Positions 39,541 to 49,578 of a DNA stretch of 64,000 nt are shown one piece after another; position 1 is the first letter of the stretch; the number at the start of each line of letters is the position of its first letter. The DNA comes from Orobanche coerulescens (taxonomy: Eukaryota; Streptophyta; Magnoliopsida; Lamiales; Orobanchaceae), in contig CM065809.1 in NCBI GenBank assembly GCA_033398695.1, positions 170,676,501-170,740,500 on the forward strand. Reading direction: 5' to 3'. The translations under genes and the position numbers were made by a program. The notes under the pieces are model-generated. The model saw nothing but the letters and a program-made list of their open reading frames with translations. It did no database searches and was not told the origin of the DNA.

Positions 39541-41229
39541 GTTTTCTCTTTTGCAACTTAATTATTCCGATTTTCGATTTCGTCCATTTTTGGTATCGAT
39601 TTCGTTTGTTGAACTTCAATTTTAGTTAAGGACAATCTTCTTCTCGTTAACCGACCTTTATTATTTCGTTGCCAAACTTGCATTCACCAATATTTCAATT
39701 TTTTTAACTTTGCATACAAACCAAATTATGATAGTCGATCGAACTTCCAGATCGTTGGAGGCGTCACAATGGTCGCACTTAAAATCCAACTTTCTTCAGC
39801 ATGTACAACAGAGGCCTTTTTGCCAAAATTCAATCGATTTTCAAAATCAGTTTGTACAAGATTGATATTTAGCTTTTCTCTATTCAAATCGAACAAAATA
39901 GTGAGTGAAAATATCAATCCCTTGTTGAATCTTTTAAAGGATTTTATTGTTTAATTATTTTTTTGAGTTTTTTATATTTTTATTATTATTAATAATAACA
40001 ATGATAATTATTATAATTATTACTAATATTGTAGGATGTAATAGATTGCAAAGGAATAAATTTACTAATTGATCTACGGAAGCAATATCTATTGATAAAC
40101 TAAATTGTACGACGAGAAATATTGCAATTAAACGAAATGTCTAAGAATACTGTAAATAGAAAATAACAACTAAAAACACAATCTAAAGTTACCACTAGAA
40201 GATTCTATTAAAATTAAAGACAAGATATAAAAATTAAAAAAATTCAGATTTTTTTTTGTTTTTTATATTTTATATTTTTTTTAAGTTTTTATATTTATAA
40301 TTATTATAATTTTATTATATTTTTAGACTAATAATATTGAGCTAATATATATATATATATATATATCCAGATATATTATTTATTTTTTTCACAAAAAAAA
40401 TTCAGATTTTTTTTTCAGAAAAAAAATTTAAAAATTACAAACTTTTATTTTATTTATGCAAACAATAAAAATAGTTTTTTTTTTATTACAAATTTTCATT
40501 TCTGTTTTTTTTTTTTATAAATTTTCAGGTTTTTAAATTTTTTTTAGTATTTTCCCTTTTTTATTAAAGTATTGTAATTTATTTTTTTAAAAAAAAAATC
40601 TGTTTGATTTTTTTTTAGATTTTTATGAAAAGTAAATTTTTAATAAAACTAGCAGGTTTTACTTTTTAAAAATAAAATAAATAATTCAGATTTTTATTTA
40701 TTACATAAAATAATATTCCAGATTATTTAAATTTATTTTTATTATTTTTTTATTTTTTTGGAATTTAAATTAAAAATTTTGATTTTTTAAAATTAATATT
40801 CCAAAAATACAAAAATATTACCTTAAAGTCTGAAGCTTTTTGTTTTATTTTCCAGATCTTTTTTTAAAATAAAAATAAATAAGTTTTCGAGTTTTTTAAA
40901 CTTTTTCAGATTTTTTTATATTTTTATATATTTTTGAACTTTTTTATTTTTTTATTATTTTATTATTATTTTTACGAAAATGAACAGTAGCTTTTATTAT
41001 TACTTATATGTTTATATTTATTATTATAAGTTTTTATTATTTTTCAGAATTTTTTCTTATAAATATAAAAAGAAAATAATTTCTACTACTAACTATTATT
41101 TATACTAACACAATCTAAAACAGATATTAAAAAGACAGATAATAATAATAATAATAAAGAAAAGCAGTAAAATAAATAACTAGTTGAAGAATTCAACTAA
41201 CTTGGTGACAACGGTACTTCGTTTGCGCC
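39541..41229 (-). other. Athila-1 5' leader, extremely AT-rich
   Basis: No gene is seen. From about 39950 to 41170 the sequence is almost only A and T, in runs such as TTTTTTTT, with an (AT)n tract at about 40339-40365. It lies between the primer site and gag, where Athila elements have a long untranslated leader. The composition could equally be post-insertion decay. Confidence 0.6.
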
Positions 41230-41248
41230 TCCCCGGCAACGGCGCAAA
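41230..41248 (-). other. Athila-1 primer binding site
   Basis: Minus-strand TTTGCGCCGTTGCCGGGG is the characteristic Athila primer site, six bases from the LTR end CAACAAACAACA. Confidence 0.85.
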
Positions 41249-41253
41249 AAACT

Positions 41254-42610
41254 TGTTGTTTGTTGATTCTTTAGTCTAATACTCGCAAGCGCACGATTTG
41301 TTCGATGTAGATATGCGGTGCAAGGTCGATTCCACAGGGAGGACTATAACAGTGAAGTCAAATTATTCATATCGTTTTGAACCAAATTATATTAAATTCT
41401 AAACTAGTCCTAAATAATTTAATTTTTTATTGGTTAAAATAATTGCAACAAATAACATTAATTTTTAAGTAGATTTTAGATAAATTGATTTTAAATAATT
41501 TACTAGGGTTTAGAGTCCACCAATGTTTATTTATTATTTATTTTACATTTTAATTCCAAGAAATTCAGGGAATAGATTCTGAAATCAATCTCACTATTTC
41601 CCTATAGATTTGACAATAAGTACAAAATTATAATTCAAATATAGATTTTCCTTCGCTTAAAAAATGTAAGTTCTAAGCATTATATGTATCCAATTTAATG
41701 GGAAACAAATAATCAAAGAAATTAACTAATATCAATAATCACAAAGTAATGGAGAATTTATAACTATCGAAAATACGTGATATAATTGATTAAATAATAT
41801 TTCCATGTTGAAGCGAAAAGCATAATCGTTAAAAACATTTATTTGGAATTATTATATAAATATTAATAATAATATAGACATGGTTTTATCATAACCCCAG
41901 TAAAAGAAAATTACTCACTCATAATAACAACACAAATAAATAAATATTTCATAATATTATTACTCAAATATAATTTTATTACATAATATTTTTATTTCTC
42001 TCCCTTACAATAATATCTCTCTATTTTTTCTCCTCCCAAAACACTACACATTCATCTCCTATTTATACTACTTCAAAATCAATAAAATAATAATTTTTAC
42101 AATTTTAAAATCCCACCCTCAATTATTTCACGGCTGCTAAGGGGTGCTGATGTCATGGATGACATCAGCACATAGTTGAATTTCTGATCCAATCGGGTGT
42201 TGACACGTGACACAATATGGTCCGTCTATTTAATTGTCCTTCGAACGGTCATAATTTTTTCATACGAACTCGGATTCGGATGAATTTTTTTTAAAACGAT
42301 CGTCTCGACGAGACGAATAAAATGAGACCAGGCGTGACTATATTTGAATTTTGGAAAAATATCGTCCTTGAACCAATTGATCTGTCTTGTACCGGTTGGT
42401 TAACCTGCAGATATAATTTAATTCCAATTAATTATCCAAAAATAACACAAAATTATAGAAAATTCTAATAAAATGAAATAATATAAATATATGGTAAAAC
42501 GAATAAATTATCACACAAAACACACAATTATATACATAAAATACTAATAAAAATATTACTCAAAATATACCAAACAGAGATACCGTACAGATATTTCTGT
42601 ATTATCTTAT
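41254..42610 (-). repeat. Athila-1 5' LTR (outer end unresolved)
   Basis: The inner end (minus strand ..AATCAACAAACAACA) is clear. A TATA box GTATAAATAG lies at about 42073-42055, with a 13-bp inverted repeat upstream at 42144-42171. The R/U5 part contains TATGCGGTGCAAGGTCGATTC-type sequence (reversed, 41310-41336) seen near primer sites of such elements. The outer boundary is lost where chromovirus-type LTR sequence begins at about 42610; a possible true end ATCAACA lies at 43275-43281 beyond that fragment. Confidence 0.65.
42144..42171. promoter_or_regulatory. 13-bp perfect inverted repeat in the Athila-1 U3
   Basis: GTGCTGATGTCAT-GG-ATGACATCAGCAC lies about 75-90 bp upstream of the minus-strand TATA box. 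The core TGATGTCA/TGACATCA resembles plant bZIP sites, but binding is not shown. Confidence 0.55.
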
Positions 42611-43258
42611 TGTGTTGTTAAGGATACGAATCTTGGATTTTCATAAAGTTACGACAGTAAGATTACATTGGTCGTATTCTTACTTAGTATTTCCATTGAT
42701 ATGTAATTATTGACGTGATGTGATGGTTATCATTGATGGATATTATGGCTGACCCCGTCGTGGGCTTTCTTTTTAGGTTCTTGGATTATCAAGCTTGTAG
42801 CGGTCGTGGAGAGATGAGCTTCCCGGAGGATACTGGCTAGGGCATGTATTTGTGTATTGAGTTTCCTGATCAGTTCTTGTATTCCGCTGTTAGAGTATTT
42901 TAATTGTTTGTCTTTACCCGCTGCGTGAGTATTTTTAAATGGTCTTTTGGTATCTGGTAACTTAGGTTACTTTGGAAATCCTTCTCTAAATCTATTCTGT
43001 CGGTACGTGTAAGCGATAGCTTAACGTATGTTCTTAAACAATTGAGCTTTGGCATTTCGGGCCTTGTGATTTCAAATGAGATTTTACGACGGTTTGATAA
43101 ACGGATTTTATTAAGTCTTCAAATGTTTTTAAAAGACAGTACCGTTGTTAGCCTCTTGGACATTTGTAAATGTTTGCGTAAATTTTCTTCAGCCTTGTGG
43201 GTTCCATCTCGGGGCCCACGACGCTATAATATTCCCGGTTGAATCTGGGGGTGTTACA
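42611..43258 (+). repeat. Tail of a further chromovirus-type LTR
   Basis: It ends GGGGCCCACGACGCTATAATATTCCCGG and then GAATCTGGGGGTGTTACA, the family end. CGCTGCGTGAGT and the section 43000-43230 match 8930-9215 in the Tek-1 interior. No head with TGTAAT is present, so it is a fragment. The 5 bases after it are GAATA; no matching copy was found on the left. Confidence 0.65.
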
Positions 43259-43597
43259 GAATAAATATTTAAAATCAACATGCATGGGTATTTCACATTG
43301 AATTATGGCGTATCCTAAGCTCGTATCATAACATATCCATGTCTAATCACTTTATATTAAATATTGTCAAACAATTACTTTTTTAGGTTATCTAAACTCT
43401 AAAATAAAATAAATTTTAACTTCTCTTAGAAATATAATTTATTTAGATTACTTTTACAATGAATATTAGTATCATACCATTGTCTTCCTAATTAAAATAA
43501 CTAATTATATATACTTTTTTAAGTGTATATGGCTATTTAGATTTTAATATTAATAAACATGTTAACATCATGAAGTAATATATATAATTGTATAATA
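43259..43597. other. Unclassified AT-rich stretch
   Basis: No gene, repeat unit or element end is recognised, apart from a possible Athila-1 LTR end (ATCAACA at 43275-43281). Confidence 0.5.
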
Positions 43598-44047
43598 TGT
43601 TGGAATTGTTAATAAATTTTATTTTATTTTGTAAAATTAAATATCATAGGATCGATCTACGTTCCGAGTAGATGATCATGGTATATTCACATTCTCTAAA
43701 CCGATTCCCGGTGAGTGGGAAATAATGAATTAAAGTTTGTCACTTAATTGTGGAATAATGAGGGATGACTATTGATAAATGAACTATCATTGTTCAGGCA
43801 TATAGGGAGTTTCATTATACATGTATTAATCAAAGGCACATGTGATGGGTTTAAAGCCCACACGCGCGCACAAGTGAGCGCTGCCGCCCGCCCGCCTCGC
43901 CTCGGTCGCGAGCCGCGAGGCGTGGACCTTAGACTTGGACTGGATCTTGGCAATTGATCTTTGGGTGGTCTTTGGGCCTGGTCGTGGGATTAGTTAAAGA
44001 TTTTTTGGACTAGCTCAACAATTTTGTTGGGCTCGTATGTGCATATG
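43598..44047 (+). repeat. Copia-1 LTR, first part
   Basis: AT-rich head, then a GC-rich patch (43861-43925, CGCCCGCCCGCCTCGCCTCG) and TTGGGCTCGTATGTGC. It ends with the Tek-3 duplication ATATG (44043-44047). Short frames across the GC patch are not genes. Confidence 0.55.
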
Positions 44048-44619
44048 TGTGATATCCGCAATTTTCGATTTTCGATAAATTTCTTTTTTCGGTCGGAGTC
44101 CGTTTTGACGACTCGCTCATGTCCGTTTCGTCATTCTGAGAATGATTAATTCTACACTTTTTGACATCCGAGTTTGTTTCGGTGTCGTTTCGTTGAGTTC
44201 TGTGCTTTTTAGCGACTTTTCCGCGCTTGAGTTCGATTCTTGCGAATCTCGTCCGAAACTGCTGTTTCGAGTTTCCCGTAAGTCCGTTTAACTTTGTTAG
44301 ACGTGTTGTGAACTTCGGTTTGGTTATTCGATCACGTATCGTGATTTCCGGGCGTTTTGGGCCATTTTGTAATTTCTTGAAAGTTACGGGTATCCGTATC
44401 TGTAATTGTTGTCTCGACCCGTTTCTTGGTCGCGTATGACTAATTATGGTATTACGTTTTCATTTCGAGTCGTTTATGTCGTCCGTGAACTTTTCGTCGT
44501 GTTCGTTCCGTGCGATTTCGGAAATCGGGTCGTCGGGCCCTGACGGTTGCGGGACTGGCCGGACGGTGGCGGGACTGGCCGGACGATTGCGGGCACCGGC
44601 CGGACGGGTGCGGCAGGAA

Positions 44620-45038
44620 CCGGCGTAGCGCCACCTTCTGGCCGGAAGAGGCTGCCGCTTCCGGCAGTGTAGCGACGCTACCGGCCGCCTAACGCACGCC
44701 ATCGCCCGGGCAGTGGGGTTTCGAGGTTCGACTCGGTCGGGATCGGCGGGTAGCGCCGCTACGCCGAGCGTAGCGCTAGTTGGCGGCGTAGCGCCGCCGC
44801 GGCCGGCTAGCGTCGTTACTGGCCGGGCGATTCGATCCGGTGGCTCGGGCAGTCGGCTAGCGCGCGAGCTTCGGCCGTAGCGCACGCTAGCGGGAGTCGG
44901 GTCGACAGGTTTGGTCGGCAGGGTTGGTCGGTGATGCCGGGTCGTGTGGGCCTTGGCCGAGGGTACTCGGCCGATACCGGCCGATAGCGCACGCTAGTCC
45001 GGGAAGGCTAGCGCACGCTAGTCTGGCCCAGTATAAAT
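44620..45038 (+). promoter_or_regulatory. Tek-3 U3 palindromes and TATA box
   Basis: Palindromes such as TAGCGCACGCTA, GCTAGCGCGCGAGC and CTAGCGCACGCTAG recur every 20-60 bp. TATAAAT at 45032-45038 lies 10 bp after the last one. The 3' LTR repeats the layout (50140-50566). Confidence 0.65.
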
Positions 45039-46130
45039 GTGGCTGAGCAGTCACATTTCACTTCATTTTTCATTTCCTTCCTTCTCCTTCCGCGAATGGC
45101 GATTCATGGGTGACGAAGCCATGTTGTTTAACAACAAATCCATGAAGTCCTTGAGTTCATAACATCAATAGATCGTCCGTTATCAACCTTTGATCCAGCG
45201 AATCAAGGTAATCTTCCTTAGAACCCTAATTTCGTGAATTTGGGGATTTTTGCATTTTTGTCCGATTCGTTCCGTGTTGTTGATTAATTCATGATGGGTA
45301 TGATTAATCTTGATAGTATTCTTGTGTTTAACATCATTTAATCCATTGTTCTTCGTCGAATCGAAGTATAATTCTTGATTTCCTTCGAGTTGACTTTTTG
45401 GGGATTTGTTCTCGATCTCGTTTTCATCTTTTTGATGGATCGATTGTGGTTAAATGATGTTGTTAAACACATTCTATGGATTGTATATCCATATTTCAAC
45501 TTGGAATTCTGTTTTGGGTTTTGTGGAACGAATCGTGTTCTTGGCCGTTTTGGGAAATCGTGAACTTTCGTCATTCGTTCTTTGAATTCAACGGCTTTGA
45601 GTCGTGTTATGGAATTCATTTCATTGTTATTATTTGTCCTTCGTAGTTTATGAACGTGAGTTGGCGTTCGGTGGAGTCGGCGGGTTCGTAGTCGGTTCGG
45701 GCCAACCTACTTCGGTCGATTCTCCGCATTGTTCTTATTCGAGGCAAGTACCTTGCCCATACTTTTCTTATTTTATGGATATGATGATCGGTGATCGTCT
45801 TGGTGTGTTTGTTTGGTTGTTTGAAATGAAGTTTCAAAAGATTTCGGTTTGGCCTCGTTAAAGGCTCTCTTTCAAAACGCGTGTGTGTTTTGTGAACGTT
45901 GTGTTTTGGGAATTGATTATGATTTGATTATTTTGAACGTTGAAGTCTTTGATGATGATACTCCTGTGTTTAAAGTTATGGAATCGTGTATTCCGTATTT
46001 AATCTTGTTGTGGTGTTTTGAAGAGTTTGATAATGGTGTCGAGTTAATGGCCATCTCTAGTGAGTATTCTTAATGAACTTACATTCTTAGCATATTAGTA
46101 TTGCATGAGTAACGTGTGTGTGTATGCTCA

Positions 46131-46262
46131 CTACGGGTTAGATCCGACGGGGTCTCGGTAGGGGTCCACGGAGGTGTGGATCGACGAGCTTTGCTTTTAA
46201 CCACTACGGGTTAGATCCGACGGGGTCTCGGTAGGGGTCCACGGAGGTGTGGATCGACGGTT
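46131..46262 (+). repeat. Tek-3 LTR tandem duplication, 73-bp period
   Basis: The unit CTACGGGTTAGATCCGACGG starts at 46131 and 46204. The 3' LTR pair is at 51665 and 51738. The same unit family is found in the solo LTR at 37531-37645. Confidence 0.87.
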
Positions 46263-46867
46263 AATTGTGGTGAATTTTACAAATGTGATTTGATATTGGC
46301 ATTTCCGTAAATGAGTGCTTTTGAACGGTTTTCATGATTGCATGCATTGACTAAGTGTGTAAGAGGTAAGTTGTTCGTTTGGCCTACTTGGCTAGGATGG
46401 CTATAGAGTATTTTGTTGTTTGTGTTAAATCCTTTATTTGTGAATTTTGATGTTGGAAGACGAACCTTGTGGTCGTTCTTGTTTACTGTGAGTTGATGAG
46501 ATTTGGGGCTAAAATCCCAATAGTTTTATAAAAGTCGTTTTACGGATTTGGGGCTAAAATCCCAACGGTTTGGTAAATATCATTTTTCGGAAAGTAAACC
46601 TTTGGGGCGGTGACCCCTTTTTGTCTTTTGGATTTTGAAAAGTAGGATTTGATAATCCTAAATTGTCTTCTATTAAAACTCTCGATGGCATTCTAAACCG
46701 TTTTATAAATTACTTCTATTGATTTATGATATTTCGATTTTGAAATGTTTTCTCAAACCGTTGCCTCGGGAAGTACTTTTCGTTTCGTTTGGATCTTTGA
46801 GGATCGTCGGTTATTGTTATTCGTGGAATGTGAATTGTATGACTCGTATTTGCACTTTGTTCTTGCA

Positions 46868-46914
46868 CTAGCAAAACAGTGGAGTTTTGCTAACCCCCGA
46901 GTATTCGGGGGGTG
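46868..46914 (+). other. Conserved double hairpin in the Tek-3 5' LTR
   Basis: Stems TAGCAAAAC/GTTTTGCTA and CCCCCGA/TCGGGGG. The copy in the 3' LTR is at 52402-52448. Confidence 0.75.
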
Positions 46915-47259
46915 GATGTCTGTTTTTGCATTCAGGTTTTGGAGCATAACACAGGGTCGGCACGAAGGATGATGAAAGATGATCGATACTAATCACATGA
47001 GGAACCGTACATCGTGTGTTGGTTCAGTTGTACTTTATTTTCCGCTGCTATATTGTTCCGTTATGCAGTGTGGCTGTATTTTGTCCCCTGCGTGGGCATG
47101 AGTTGTATGTATTTGTGGAAAGACCAAATCGGTCTACTGAGTCATTTTAGCCTTGAAGGCATTGTCGAGATGTTAAATGTTGTTACCACCCTGGTAGGTC
47201 CTCGAGGAGAGGGTCTACGGCGTGTAATATCCCTGAGTGGATTGGGGGTTTTACATAAA

Positions 47260-47271
47260 TGGTATCGGAGC
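47260..47271 (+). other. Tek-3 primer binding site
   Basis: TGGTATCGGAGC, one base different from TGGTATCAGAGC in Tek-1 and Tek-2 but identical to the site of the coding element Tek-5 (59569). Confidence 0.85.
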
Positions 47272-49578
47272 TTAGGTTGAGGAAACCTAGGCTGTCGGGT
47301 CAAGTCGTGTTGTTTGAGTCTTGTTTTGTCGGATTTTATCTGACTGAGTCGTGTCGCGACGCGTCGTTTGATTTTGTTGGTCGTGATTAGTATCGTGGGG
47401 CGATCATCATCTTCGTGCGACCTGTGGAAGTAAGTCTCCCTTTTTTGTGTTGTGCCTCGTGTGACACGAGCTATTTTTATGATTATTTGTTAAGTGGTGG
47501 AATCCTTATGTGAATTTTGATTTCACGATATGTATTTAGTCGACTTTCGTATTTGATTTATACGAGGAGTGTAAATCGCTTGTGATGTCTTTTTATTGTT
47601 GTTTTTCTCCGTTGTTGATGATTTTCGAATCGATTTGCACGTTTTACAAGTCTCTTGTGGAAGCTTTGTGCTTATACGCGTTCGACTTGTTCACTAGCCA
47701 GTGCGGGAGAGTATTTTATCAGTGGTTTTGTTCTGAATGTGGTATTTTATCGTTTATTTCCGTTTAAAGACATATATTGTCTTGATTTTAAACGTTTTGA
47801 TGCGTGTGCTAGGAGTTGTTTTAGTGAACGTCGATATGTGTGAGTTTTGGGCATTCCGGCCTACTGGATTTTTGAAAACCTTGAGTATCTTAGAAAAATA
47901 AATTTCGAGACATACTTTTCAAATGACTTATTTTCTTGTGGTACATCCTAGGTACCACAATATATTTCAAAAAAAATTTCTACTTCGAGGACCAAAATGC
48001 TTTGAGATATTTTCAATGTTTTAGAAACACTTTTATTTAGACCCGAAGGTCGAATATTCCGAAAGTTTTCACTAAGAGAAAGTGTCCTCATTTTTTTTAT
48101 CAAATGCGAAATGGTTCTCCAATGTCTCGATAACGATGTTTCACGTTTGTATTTTTTTGAAACATGATACTCACGATCAATCGGTGTTCTTCTAAATTAT
48201 TTTCAAAATGAGGTTTTCGTTTTTAAAACATATCCATTCCCGTTTGAGGGCTGGGTATGTATGTGTGATGTTCGCGTTGTCATTTTGATACTTTCTCCCG
48301 AGTATGACCGAATTGGCGGTGTGAGCGTTGAGTCGCTTTCCACACATTTGTTGTGTTAGCCCCTGTGAGAGGCGGGATGTTGGTGTTGAATATTATCGCC
48401 TCGTAGTGATTCCTGCGTTGTCGCGCATGTGCGAGCTGTTAGAGCTTGGTTTGGTATGACCGTGTGCATCGGTGATGGTTCCGTTATGCGTCGGTTGTTT
48501 AATGTCTTGTTACCTTGCTCCCGTTTTGTGAATTTCGTGGACGAGGTCGGAGGTAATGCCCGTACTATTTTGACTTCTGTGTTTTCTCTTTCCCCAGTCT
48601 ATCGATTCGCTCATGTTCGTTGGTACTTTATGAACTTGTTCTGTATTTCGGTTTCATCGTCCGAGCAGTGTGATCTTGTTGTGGGTCGATCAGTTATCGA
48701 TGTGACATTTTGTGTTGATTCGATTCTTGTGAACCTTGTTCGGGAGTGACATCATCTGGTTCTATTAGTTCTTTTATTCGAAGTGGATCGGATTTGGAAC
48801 TCTTATGTTTTCGACTCTGTCGACTCATTTATGTTCGTTGACATTTCTGAGCTTGTCCTACCCCTTGTTTTTGTTTATCGAACGGGTGTGGTATTGTTTT
48901 GGAATAACTCGTTTGTCGTTGTGACTTTTTAATTGCTATTCTCTTTCCTGTGGATCTTACGTGAATGTACATCCTCTTGTTTTCACCGGATCATATGTTG
49001 TCTCGAGTCGAGATGTGAACCTTGGAGTTATTGTTTGAATTTTATTATCCTTCGTGATTCGAACATGATTCTTCGATTTTTGTTGTCTCGATCGTTGTGG
49101 TTCGATCGTTTGTTTGTTCGGTTTTTGTTCTCGTTTCGTGATTGTTGAGCGTTCAGGCTCCTTTGTAATTCCCTTAAGTTCGGGAAATTAGTCTCGTTTT
49201 CGATCTTCAAACCCTTGGGCGGTGGAATTCCGTATTTTGTTCAAATGATTGGCTCGCGTTTTGATTGATGTACCGTTGGGTTGGTCAATCATATTGATTT
49301 TCGTTCGTTGTGTTTTGTGATTGTCGGATAATTGACTTGGCTATATTATCCGTTTGATGACGCTTGTCACTTGTTGGTTTTTATTATATCCCTACGGCGA
49401 CGTTGTGTTGGTCGCCGTGGAGCGTGTTTTCACGCCGTATACTCCTTTGCGTTGTTTGTAACATTTCGCCGTTGGGCGTTAGTTACGCATTCTTGTGTAT
49501 CTCGTTGAGTTTTCTGGGAATATTTCTTCTCCTACTTGTTTTAAGTTTCGGACGAAACTTCTTTTAAGGAGGGTAGAA
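47272..49578 (+). other. Tek-3 non-coding interior with polypurine tract
   Basis: It matches the Tek-2 interior from about 47850 onward (the region with ACCTTGAGTATCTTAGAAAA, GACCCGAAGGTCGAATATTC and the GTTCGTTGACATTTCTGAGC repeats). The 47520-47840 part differs. The longest frame (48429-48749, 106 codons) has no recognisable similarity and is not kept in the relatives. The purine tract TTAAGGAGGGTAGAA ends at 49578. Confidence 0.7.

Larger units (their letters stand above)
44048..47255 (+). repeat. Tek-3 5' LTR
   Basis: The order is U3 with TAGCGCACGCTA palindromes (about 44630-45020), TATAAAT at 45032, donor-like AATCAAG|GTAATC at 45208, tandem duplication at 46131-46262, double hairpin at 46868-46914, acceptor-like TTTTTGCATTCAG|G at 46935, and the end GGGTTTTACA (one change from GGGTGTTACA). 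Confidence 0.92.

Noticed and set aside
39950..41170. Possible nuclear copy of organelle DNA because of extreme AT content
   Set aside because: No organelle gene or typical organelle sequence seen; the stretch is homopolymer-rich and lies between an Athila primer site and gag.
43772..43957. Frames across the GC-rich patch 43861-43925
   Set aside because: Short, both strands open, inside a copia LTR fragment, no similarity seen.
48429..48749. 106-codon frame in the Tek-3 interior
   Set aside because: Broken in the homologous parts of Tek-1 and Tek-2, and no recognisable motif.
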